DNA of 64,000 nucleotides from Earliella scabrosa (Eukaryota > Basidiomycota > Agaricomycetes > Polyporales > Polyporaceae). A program made the position numbers and the translations under genes. The notes beneath the pieces were generated by a model. The model ran no database searches, had not been told where the DNA came from, and saw nothing but the letters and a program-made list of their open reading frames with translations. Where the stretch lies: the NCBI GenBank assembly GCA_022605405.1, contig JABYQQ010000031.1, positions 62,001 through 126,000 on the forward strand, written 5' to 3'. Position 1 is the stretch's first letter. The number at the start of each line of letters is the position of its first letter. This document shows, piece after piece, positions 26,271 through 36,316 of this stretch.

Positions 26271-26650
26271 TGTTGAACAATGGACTACGAACAGTAGACG
26301 CGCATTAGGCGCTATGGGCACTGCTTCTTACGATAGATCTTAGGCTGTGCTTCTTTCTTTCCATATTAGGTATACGTTGTACGATACACATGGTTACTAG
26401 GCTTCTCTTTTGTCCAGTCCATTCCAGTGCGTTCTTCTACGCTCCGGACTCTTCTTAGACTGTTCCAGATCGTCCTTGTGACCATACTTTGTTCTCCATT
26501 TGTCGTTATCTTTGTTCTGTCTGAGTCATCCTTCGTCGCTCCTTACTCATCCTCGACTCACTCTGACTCAGACACATCACATGCCCTCCTTACTATCGCT
26601 TACTCATGCAGCTCCTTTACGGTATATAAGGAGGACTCTCTGGGACTCGT

Positions 26651-26681
26651 CTCCTCAGTCTTTCACTCACTGACTGAGGAG
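26651..26681 (+). promoter_or_regulatory. RNA hairpin abutting a 5' splice-like site in the LTR
   Basis: Stem CTCCTCAGTC / GACTGAGGAG with an 11-nt loop. The last G of the stem is the first base of GTAAGT. The same hairpin occurs at 38585-38615, and in family 2 LTRs (54691-54721 and the minus-strand LTR at 23008-23611) as CTCTTCAGTC / GACTGAAGAG, a compensated base-pair change. A role in splicing or packaging is inference. Confidence 0.6.
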
Positions 26682-26830
26682 TAAGTACTCGTCTTACCTA
26701 TGCGTTCATATGCTCTTACTTACAAGTACCTGTGTAGCTTGTCTGTCCGCTCACTTACTAGGTACTTGGCATTATGCTAATATAGTCTTTCACTCACTGA
26801 CTGAGGACTTGTCTGTCCGCTCACTTACTA
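26657..26830 (+). repeat. Unspliced/spliced block pair in Copia LTR
   Basis: Block 1 (26657-26680, 24 bp), intron-like segment (26681-26737, 57 bp, GTAAGT...GTGTAG) and block 2 (26738-26760, 23 bp) are followed at 26784-26807 and 26808-26830 by the same blocks 1 and 2 joined directly. The 57 bp are missing with base precision. The 3' LTR repeats this at an offset of 11934. Confidence 0.85.
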
Positions 26831-26869
26831 GTCGCTTGCGACATCGCCTCACAGGTTCTCACTCCATCA

Positions 26870-26886
26870 GGTTATGAGCCCTGCGC
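26870..26886 (+). promoter_or_regulatory. Primer binding site, initiator tRNA-Met anticodon-arm type
   Basis: GGTTATGAGCCCTGCGC lies directly against the 5' LTR. It is complementary to the anticodon stem-loop of initiator methionine tRNA (loop CUCAUAA), as I remember the yeast sequence, not to a tRNA 3' end. Drosophila copia and yeast Ty5 prime from half-tRNA-iMet in the same way. Confidence 0.8.
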
Positions 26887-27389
26887 TCTGACCGTTGCTA
26901 GTCGTCACATCGCGCGCACCCGACGACTTCTACCCTCGTGCACATCCTCCACTAACTCCTTAGCTCTTGACTGTGCCCGCCGACACTGCTGCCAGGGGGA
27001 CATTCCTGCGCTCGTGACGCAGCCCTGAGCGCTCTTTAGTAGTCACATAGCTCGTAGTATCGTTGTACAACCTATTGTGCTCTCGAGGCACACGGGTCTT
27101 TTTGGATATCCCTCAGCCAGGCCACGCACTTGCGCCCGCCAGCTGTTGTATCCGGGGTGTCATCACCTTTGGAGCCGGAGGACAACCGTTCGGACCCTCC
27201 TTACGATACCATTTTTATACGTACATCGTAGCAGACTCTTTCAGGGCACAGTTGGCAACTTCTACCCTTGGCATTAGCATATCCGACTTGCTAGTGTTTA
27301 AGGTTCACCTCAAAAGGTGTTCATCTCTACGTTGCCTTTGCACGAGGCTTTCCAAACCATCGCACTCTTGAACCTGTCGCATCGACACA

Positions 27390-30204
27390 GTGGCTTCATC
27401 GGACGACGAACCGTTTGATTGTAGTCACTCATACCATCGGCACGACCGCATTGACCAAAGGGACGTCTTCTGGGAAGAGTCAGATAGAAGGTGGTACTAC
27501 TGCGAACGACAACCGTGTCCTAACCGGGAGTCGGAAGTAGCTCAACCAGACAACTGCACTGTACCTCGTCGTAACGTACCTATCGCTCCTGACCAGGTCT
27601 GCCGACCACGAACACCGGACACATCCTCGTCATCCTCATCCCCTGCTTCGTCTGAGCACGAAGTTGCAAATATCCTCGAAGATCCTGCGGAGCCTCCAGT
27701 CCCAACTCCTCTCCCTTCTATCGTTATCTCTCCGCCTACACCGACTCTCACTCCTCTACCAGCCCTCGATCTCATCGTCAACCAGCCAGACTTAACCGAC
27801 TTCGTCTACTCCTTCACCATGTCGGAAGCCGGAATGGAAAAGAGTCTTCCTCAGCTCCACGGGCAGGAAGGCTACAAGGAATGGGCTCGTCAGATGAAGG
27901 GCTATCTCATGATGATCGATGCATGGGATATCGTCAGCGGCACGGAGAGTCAACCAGCTGCCACTGATGCGGCTGGTCTCAAGGATTGGAAGAAGAGAGA
28001 TTCCCGAGCAAGTGGTATCCTCATGTACAAAACCACTGCCGAGGTAGCCAAGTGCTATGAAGGGAAGAACACCTCGAAGGAGATCTGGGATGCCCTGAAT
28101 ACGACCTACGAGAAGACCGACAACGGGTACAGTTTCTCCCGATTCGAACGGCTTCTCAACTACCCTCGTTTCAACGAGAACAAGTCGATCGTCGACCAGG
28201 TCCAGACCTTCATCGGGCTGATGAACGAGCTTACCACAGGCTCCACCAACACCCTCGCCGAGCATATCAAGGTCTACTGGCTCTTCTCCAAGATGCCAGA
28301 TTCCTATCGACCATCGATCTCCACTATCCTCCACACCACGGCTGAGACGGACCTGACCCTTGAAAAGGTTAAGCCGAAACTCAAGCTTGAGGACTCCCTC
28401 CGTGGTACATCGATCGGTCAGGCGAACAAGATCTCCAAGCCCAAGTCCAAGCCCAAGCCTCCTTGCGAGCATTGCGGTAAGACGAACCACGATTCGTCGA
28501 ACTGCTACAAGAAGTTTCCGGAGAAAGCTCCGAAGCGGAACAAGGGCAAGGGCAAGGACAACGGCAACGGCAATGGGAATCAGTCAGGTGGATCTGGGAA
28601 TAATAATGGACATAACCACGCGCACACTCTAGCAGCCTTTGTACCTGTATCTACGAGCACCATCAACGAGATCTCCTTTTCAGCTTATAAGGCGGACAAC
28701 GCCAAAGACATGGACCTTGAGCGAACCACACTCTGGCTCATGGATTCTGGAGCATCTCAACACGTTACTGGCTGCCTCGAGGACTTCACTGAGTACCGTC
28801 CATATGACACACCTGTTCTGTTTGGCACCGCCCAGGCAGGTAGTGACGGACATGTCCAAGGACTCGGTGAAGGTACGGTCAAAGGATACACTTATGTGGA
28901 AGGCAAACGGGTCTCCTTCACACTTCAGAACGTCTGCTACGTTCCAGCAGCAGGCAATACCCGTCTGTACTCCACTGGTGTCATCGAGCGCGCGAAGGGG
29001 TTCATCTATCAAGGGGGATACTACATGAGGATCTTTGACTCAAGGCCGGAAGGCTTTGTCGAATCTGGCAAGACGGTTAAGGTTGTCGGCAATGAGGTGG
29101 TTACTGCCCACTACGCCGCATCACACAACCTATACTACTTTCTGCTTGAGAATGCCGAACGTGATCTCAATGCTGCGTCCCACACTACACTCGATCACGA
29201 CCTTGCTCATCGTCGCTGGGGTCATCCTGGCAAGGAAGCGGTCAAGCGTCTTCCTGATGCAGTCAACGGTGTAGATGGCATTGACTCTAGTTCATCGGAC
29301 AAACCATGCGAAGGATGCGCGAAAGGCAAAATGCATCGCCGTCCGTTCCCTCCGTCTTCGAAACGCGCCTCGGAACCATGCGAACTCGTCCACATGGATG
29401 TCGCTGGGCCGATGAGCACCTCGATTGGTGGTTACAGCTACTTCTGCACCTTCATCGATGACTACACCGGTCTCGCCTGTGTCTACTGCCTGAAGCGTAA
29501 ATCCGATCAGGAGGCCGCTTTCAAGGAGTACAAAGCCTGGGCTGAGACACAGACCGGTCGTAAGATCAAGAAGGTACGATCCGATCGAGGGGGGGAATAT
29601 CTGTCCGATTCGTTCGAGTCATTGCTACGCGAATTCGGGATCGAGCACGATAAGACGTTGCCTGGCTCGCCTCAGCAGAATGGACGTGCTGAACGCTTCA
29701 ACCGGACCATTGAGGAGAAGTCACTCTGTATGCTTCACCACGCCGGACTCTCTCATGGTTTCTGGAAACTCGCACTTGAAGCAGCCGTTCACATCTACAA
29801 CCGTCAGCCCATGAAACGACTCAAATGGCAATGCCCCATCACACTTTGGTCTGGTAAGAAGCCGGACGTCTCATACTTCCGTGTGTTTGGGTGCAAAGCC
29901 TATGTACATGTGCAGAAGGACAAGCGTCATGGGAAGCTCGACGTGAAGGCAGTCGAGAGGACGTTTGTGGGCTATGAACCGGGTTCAAAGGGGTATCGTC
30001 TATGGAACCCGACTGCCCGCCAAGTCGAAGTATCTCGCGATGTGATCTTCGATGAGGACGTATTTCCTGCACGTGCAGACACCGGCACTCGTCGCGCTAC
30101 CCCCGACGACAGTCCGTTCCCTGCTCCACCGTCAGAGGATGCTTCCAATGACGATGTTGATCTCCCTGTTCCTCGTGATAACGACGAACCTCCTCCTCCC
30201 GCTC
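27390..30204 (+). CDS. Copia gag-pol polyprotein, 5' part (gag, protease, integrase)
   Basis: One open frame runs from 27390 to the hAT insertion point. The first in-frame ATG is at 27819; upstream codons may be translated from a spliced leader, since CAG precedes 27390. Gag ends in a CCHC zinc knuckle (CEHCGKTNHDSSNC, about 28467-28508). The aspartic protease has the DSG motif in LMDSGASQHVTG (about 28740). The integrase has an HHCC zinc site (HRRWGHPG ... CEGCAKGK) and a DDE core (MDVAGP, SDRGGEY, NGRAERFNRT). No stop or frameshift seen. The frame ends in foreign codons at the hAT terminus; the final native codon is split by the insertion. Translation of this part alone would give virus-like particle protein and integrase but no reverse transcriptase. 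Confidence 0.93.
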
Positions 30205-30443
30205 TAAGGCTGAGCAACGGATCCAGGTATTTCGCAGGTTGAGCCGTGAAACCTAGATCCGTGATCCGTAGGTTCGGATCCAGTAGGTATAGGTACTAGG
30301 CGCCCGGATCATGTCCGGATCCAGGTTTAGGTTGCACAAATTGAGTGATCCGTAACGGATCATATGTGCATGAGAGCACTTCGAGATGCATCCAGAGAGA
30401 AGCACGACGTCAAATTCAACAATGTACATGAGAACAAAGTACA

Positions 30444-31732
30444 CTAGGACATGTCTGTAAGCACAGGAAGGTCCGCTTCGTCCTCACCAACCCCAGCAGT
30501 GGCGTAAGTCTCACCCCCTGGCAAGGCAAGTAGGCGCTCAGCGGCGACACCGGTGGCTGGCAGCTGCATGAGCGCCCATAGGTCGTCTGTGGATGGGATG
30601 ATGGGGTCCAGAATGACAGCCTGTGACAGAGAGTACAAAGTCAGCCAGAGAGGACCCGTTGAACATGGGTAGAACGTACATCCGGAATGTCTGCGAGTGC
30701 CCAATAGACGATGTCGGCCAGTACCCCATCGGCGTGCTCGAAGGGCCGCATCGCCGCGGCGCGATCAAGAAGATGTCCCGAAAACTCTTGGAACGTACGG
30801 GGGACCAGGCGGGGGTGCCGTGTTACAAATGCATGGTATATGAGGCAGAAGTCGAGAAGAAGCTCGCGCTGTTCACTCGTGAGGCCCATGCGACGCGTGC
30901 GTGGGCTATCAATGATCTTCATCCAGCCCTGACATAACCACGCTGGCACGTCAGGGGCTAGACGGCGCACGGGGAGCACAAACTGGATTGTCATAAGAGA
31001 TGGGGCATAACCTGGGTAGGAGCTCCGAGCCACTCACCGTCACTTTGTCGTCTCGCGTCGGGCTCTCTACCGTGAGTACAACGGTATGTACGGCTTGCGC
31101 AGCGCCCATCAGGTAGCTGTCTGCGGCGAGGAAGATGTTCGCGCGACTTGGGTTGGTCGGGCTGGGCGCCAGATGCGTGCGCGCAAGCTGGGGGCTGCGC
31201 TCGAGAGTACTTTGAGCGTGTAGACTTCGAGCGAGAGGGCTGCGCGCAATGGGAGGGGTGAGGGGTCGCAAGGGCGAGTTCATCGCGAGTGTTCGAAGGG
31301 TATCACAGAAGGTGCGTGCATTGGGAGAAGGACTTACCAAGTCGACTTCTCTGGCCCTCGGGCGTCTAGAGGCGGTCAGGCTCGGGCCTTTCGGAAGTGT
31401 GCGTCCGTGATAACAGATGCGACCGCGCGGTTGCTGTAGATAATCAGGATCCTGTGTCTGAACGTGTGATGGGTCAGGAGTGCGGGCGGCCACGAGAACA
31501 CCGAGACATACCGGAAATGGTTCAGATGGGGCGGACGCGCTCGCCTCGAGGCGAGATATCGATCGTACCGACTGCGCGGCAAGCTGCAAGGTTGATGGGC
31601 GTGAATTCGAGTTTCAGTAGGGCCGTTCTCGGGGAGCGACAATGTGGAGGAGTCGTCAGGTAGTGAGGCATCCAAACGAGACCTGGGGGATGGCACAGAG
31701 TGGCAAATAAGGTTCAGAAGTTCGTCGGGCAT
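30444..31732 (-). CDS. Unidentified gene carried antisense inside the hAT element
   Basis: Divergent from the transposase gene. The last two coding exons are well supported. 30680-30982 (101 codons; FVLPVRR, APDVPAWLCQGWMKIID, LLLDFCLIYHAFVTRHPRLV, ADIVYWALADIP) joins by a GT-AG intron to 30444-30620 (59 codons; LDPIIPSTDDLWALMQLPAT and an acidic tail). Upstream, an exon ending at 31038 (IFLAADSYLMGAAQAVHTVV) fits in phase through a 55-bp intron. The 5' part towards an ATG at 31732 is unresolved: I could not find one clean frame, and it may be damaged. I recognise no family. Location inside the terminal repeats makes it cargo or an accessory transposition gene. Confidence 0.55.
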
Positions 31733-32306
31733 GCAGGGTTTGAGCGCCTATCGCCCTCCCTACTATTCGGCTCAAGAACGTGCGCATCTGGCTGGGGCAA
31801 AAATGCAGCCGCGCACCACCTCCCGCTCTCAGCATCGCTCCCCCATCATCCTCCTCTGCGTCGGTCCAGCCTGCGAGCTTCAACCTGACCGGCCTGCGGC
31901 CGAGAAACACCTTGGCACCACGCACGGAGCCTACTGCGGCCGTCGGACACCTTCCAACAATGGCGATACTAAGGGCTATCGGAGTCGGGTGGTTCACGCT
32001 ATCAGGTATCGTTGCATGTTCATGGTGATTTGGCTTGCTAACCATGTCATGGGACCCTCTCTCCGCAGTGCTTGGGGCTCTACTCGTCGTGCATGCCCAT
32101 TTCACGCTGCACACCATTCTGCAAAGGGACCAACGCGAGGCCGGACAGACGGTTCCTGTTGCTGACGCGTTCTGGAGATATGGTCACTCGAGGCCAGAGG
32201 TGGCTCAGGTATTTAAGGGCCCAATCGTGCGGCTGCGAGGTAAGTATCTCCACCTCGTTCACAGCATTCTCTCTAAGTTCTCTAACCCACTCCGTCTCTG
32301 TCTGCG

Positions 32307-35300
32307 ATGTCAGCCCCGCCGTCGACTGCACCCACCACCGTCAAACGTCGCCGCGCTCCCACTCGCTCCGACGGCACTCAGGAGGCAGCCAAGCGGATTC
32401 GGAGTACCACCTCCGAGTTCGATGAGGCTGAAGCCTTCGAGCTTGACGATGACCCGGACGCTGATGCCGCGGATGGCGAGATCCCCGGAGATGACGAGGG
32501 AGGCCACGTCTCCGAGCCCATCGACGACGACGAGGGCGAGGAACAAGATGAGGAAGATGAACAGGAGGAAGGGCGAGAAGACGACGGCGAGGAAGGGGCC
32601 GAAGATCAAGGACAGGGCGCAGGACCCAAGCGTACCGGCAAGCTCTCGGCCGCGCAGAAGAAAGCTATCTTCCAGACGAAGTACGGCCATCTTTCGGATG
32701 AAGAAGCTCTGCGTGCGTTGCTTCTCCTACATGTGTTTCTTCGGCGGCATGCTGACTTCCGCACCGACCGACTATAGAGGCCATCCGGGCGACATGGAGG
32801 TCGAACGTGTACGACCACTTCCACCCACCAACGATCGACAAGGCGAAGCAGAAGAAGGGCCGTATTGTGTACAAGTTCGTGTGCAAACGGTGAGTGAAGG
32901 GCTTGCGCGTTCGCGAGTGAATCTGTACGCTGATCATTCGACTACCAGACATGGGACTGTGCTTAGCCGCTCCGCTTATGAAGACTCCACCGGTAACCTC
33001 GGGCGTCATGTCACGAGTTGCGACCCGCCTCCGTCCGCAGAAGCCCTCGCGATGGAGGACTACGCGAGGGGGGTGACCTACTCGTGGGGACGCATCCGCT
33101 ACCTCATTGCCATGTGGTGCGCATCGCGGCATCGCCCTTTCTCCATCGTTGAAGACGAGGAGTTTCATGAGATCCTGCACATGCTATACCCCCGCGTGCG
33201 CCTCCCGTCACGCTTCACCGTGTCACGCGACGTCGATATGATCATGAAGGTCTCACAGGAGGAGGTTGCCAAGCTACTACAGGTACGTCGCACACTCTTC
33301 ATTCTCATTGAAGACAGTTTGGTTGACATATCACGCACTCCTAGGCCTTGCAAGGCAAAATCCACATTTGCGTAGACGGCTGGACGTCGCCGAACGTCAT
33401 CGCCTTTCTCGGCGTGACGGCCCATTGGCATTCAGAGGGCAAACTGAAAAATATAATTCTCGCCTATGTCCGGTACGGCGCTGCGGCATCATTCCGCATT
33501 CTTGATGCGTTACTGACCGGACTTGTGCAGCCTGACGCAGGGGCATACCGGCCAATATCTCGCAGAACAACTCGTGCAAGCGCTGAAAGAATTCAAGGTC
33601 GAAAAGAAGGTGTGTTTAACATATCTACACATCCGCGATGGGTCTCATATTCGTCCTTTCCACAGCTCCACGGGGTTACTGTCGACAATGCCGAAAACAA
33701 TACGACGATGATGAAGGCCTTGGGCCGGCTCATACCCGGCTTTCGCGGACTCCAGCTGCGAGTGCGCTGCTTCGACCACGTGCTGAATCTCGTCGTGAAG
33801 GTCAGACCGCGCGAGCTCTATGTCCGAATACCTCACTGATCCATGCACCTCTCACAGGCGATCCTCTCTCAGTTCAAGACCAAGCGCAAGAACGCCGACG
33901 GAGACCTGGAGCCGGACGAGCGAGAGCTCGTCGACCTACTTGAGGCAGCCGAGCTAGACCCCAGCCATGACGCCGACGAAGAGGAGCATGAAGTTGACCA
34001 CGACCGTGAGGCCGCCGACGACCAGGAGATCGATGCCATTGATCTCGAAGAGGATTTTCCCGAGCTAATCCTCACCTCGTCTGATGTTCAGGAGGCCCGG
34101 GTAGCGCTAGAGAAGGTGCGCGCATAGTCTGCTCACGTCCAGAGCATCCTGGCTCGCTTGCCGTGGACTAACTTCGTTTGACGTCCATACTAGATTCTCC
34201 TCCTTTCAAACAAGGTGTGGAACAGCCCCACCGTGCGCGCGGAGCTAGCCAAGCTTGCGCAGGAGGCGAATCTCAATAGCGAGGTACTCGTCCGTGCGGT
34301 CAAGACTCGGTGGAACACAGTCACGCATGTCCTCGACCGCGCGATCGACCTGGAGGATGTCATCCCCGCTCTCTGCGACATGAATCAATTCAACAAGGCC
34401 CGAGGCAAGGGCCTGCGTCTCCGTGCTTTGGTCCCGAAGGATGAAGAATGGACGATCCTCAAACAATTACACGCTCTTCTCCTGGTACGCCATTTGCTCA
34501 TCACTCACGCGCATTCCCTCGATAGACCTCACTAACCCGTCATATGTTAGCCATTCCTCTATGCTACCAACGAGATGTCTCGCAGCGATCGTGCTGCGAT
34601 CCATGAGGTCATCCCCTATATCGACATCCTCACGAACCACCTCGACGACTTCCTCAGCCAGGAGGACCTCCATCCGGCGATCCGCGCCGCTGCCAAACGC
34701 GGTCAGATACTGCTCAACAAGTACTACTCGCGGACGGATGAGAGTATCATTTACCGCATCGCGATGTGTAAGTGTCACCCGACGAAGTTCTTCTCCTCTC
34801 ACCTCTCCAACTCACTAACCCATTCGTTCATCCGCCAGACCTCCATCCTGGCTACAAAGGCCAGTACTTCATCGACCACAAGTGGAAGCAAGTCTGGATC
34901 GACGTCGCCAAAGAACTGGTCCGATACGAGTGGCAAACATACTACAAGCCAGCGAACTCGTCGACTGCACCTGCTGGCCATAGCTCTTCGAACCAAGCAC
35001 GTCAGAGCGCGCCCGCCGATGCCCAGTCCCAGCCGTCAAGCAGCAGCGCGGCCCGCGGTGTTTTTGGCCGCGAGGCGTCTGCCTCATCCAAAAAGGTGAG
35101 CTCTTCTGGCGTCCACTGAACGTGACGATGTGCTCACTCATGCTGTCCCTGCCTAGGCAATGAGCGTCATGTTCTCCGCGATCAAGACTGGTGCTAAGCC
35201 TAGTGCCGGGCCCGTCACAATCGACCCTCTAGAGGCGTACCTGGCCTCTCCACCTCTTGAGCAAGTTACTGACCCGATTGCGTACTGGAACGCCATGCTG

Positions 35301-35733
35301 GGCAACGAGACTGAGGCTCCCCTCGCTCGCATGGCACTTGACTTCTTGTCTGTCCCCGGTGCGTCATTGTCTGCTCAATCTAACCTTCTGTCGTGTCTCG
35401 CTACTAACGATTCTGGTTCTAGCTACCTCTGCGGACGCCGAGCGGGGCTTCTCGCGCGGTCGTTTGACTGTATCCCGCCTCCGGCACTCCCTCAGTGATG
35501 CGTCGATTCGCGCCACGACACTCGTTGGCTCCTGGGCGCGCATCGACGGGCTTATTCCCAAGAAGGCCATCATTCAGAAGCTGGACCCGCAGGCCAACCC
35601 AGCCACCTTCGACGCCGCGCCCACCGCTAGCGTCTCTGGTAGCCGTGTGAAGAACAATGGCCAGGGAAAGGGAAAGGGAAAGGGCAAGGAAGCTAACGCG
35701 TCGGCAGCAGCCGAGGTCATTGTTGTAGATTAG
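32307..35733 (+). CDS. hAT superfamily transposase
   Basis: Cuts and joins the hAT element at its terminal repeats. About a dozen exons with short GT-AG introns. N-terminus acidic (aspartate/glutamate run at about residues 45-110), then a BED-type zinc finger region (AIRATWRSNVYDHFHPP, FVCKRH, STGNLGRHVTSC). The RNase-H-like core shows all hAT landmarks: first Asp in ICVDGWTSPN (about 33370), second in TVDNAENN followed by CFDHVLNLVVK (about 33690-33800), an RW within VKTRWNTV (about 34310), and the C-terminal dimerisation region with SADAERGFSRGRLTVSRLRH (about 35430-35490), which holds the third acidic residue. The end has a glycine-lysine repeat (35661-35687). No stop interrupts the exons I joined. 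With intact ends, the source may still be active. Confidence 0.88.
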
Positions 35734-36316
35734 TCCCTCGTTCGGTTGTTCTGTCTTCGCAGTATGGAAGTCTTATATTATTCGCACTGCTCAAGTTATT
35801 CCGTGAACTACTAGTATCTGTAACATATCCCTATTGCACTCTTCATATCACAAGTTGACTTCTATCTTCACTGTCAAGCGGTGGATACGTCTCAGACTCG
35901 GAACGACGGCTGAAATTGAGTAGAGTTGTACTGTGTATGTCCATGACGACATTCTCGAGCACACGGAGGTGTTGATACCGGCGCCTATAAACTCGCCGAA
36001 GACTCGGACATGCGTTGCGGCTTCCTGAGATCAAACAGCCATGGTAGAAGTATTGTAAAGGTATATGGTGGTTCAATGTCTCAAAGGGCACCGCGGCTCA
36101 GAGGCTGCTATCAAAATCATTGCAGTCACCGTAGGTACCTGTAGGTTCGGATCACCAATCAGGTCACCTACAGGTGTTTAGGTTCGGATCTTTAGGTTTA
36201 GGTCACCCGATCCGGATACCCGTGCGGCTCTAGGTGTGATTGGAAGGTGTCGGAATACCTGTAGGTTCGGATCCGGATCACCCGTAGGTTGATCCGTGCT
36301 CAGCCTTATCCCGCTC

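Larger units (their letters stand above)
26271..26869 (+). repeat. 5' LTR of the Copia element
   Basis: 599 bp. A TATA box (TATATAAG) at 26622-26629 is followed about 22 bp later by a perfect 10-bp-stem hairpin (26651-26681), so transcription probably starts close to the hairpin. Downstream come two copies of a repeated block, one with and one without an intron-like segment. The region downstream of the hairpin would be R-U5. Confidence 0.92.
30205..36308 (+). mobile_element. Autonomous hAT DNA transposon nested in the Copia element
   Basis: 6104 bp with near-perfect terminal inverted repeats (TAAGGCTGAGCAACGGATC at the left; the right end has one base fewer in the matching stretch) and an 8-bp target duplication TCCCGCTC (30197-30204 and 36309-36316). 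Subterminal regions are packed with GGATCC-like and TAGGTTCGGATC repeats, plausible transposase binding sites. It carries an intact-looking transposase gene on the plus strand and a second gene on the minus strand. Removing the element and one duplication restores the Copia reading frame exactly. Confidence 0.95.
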
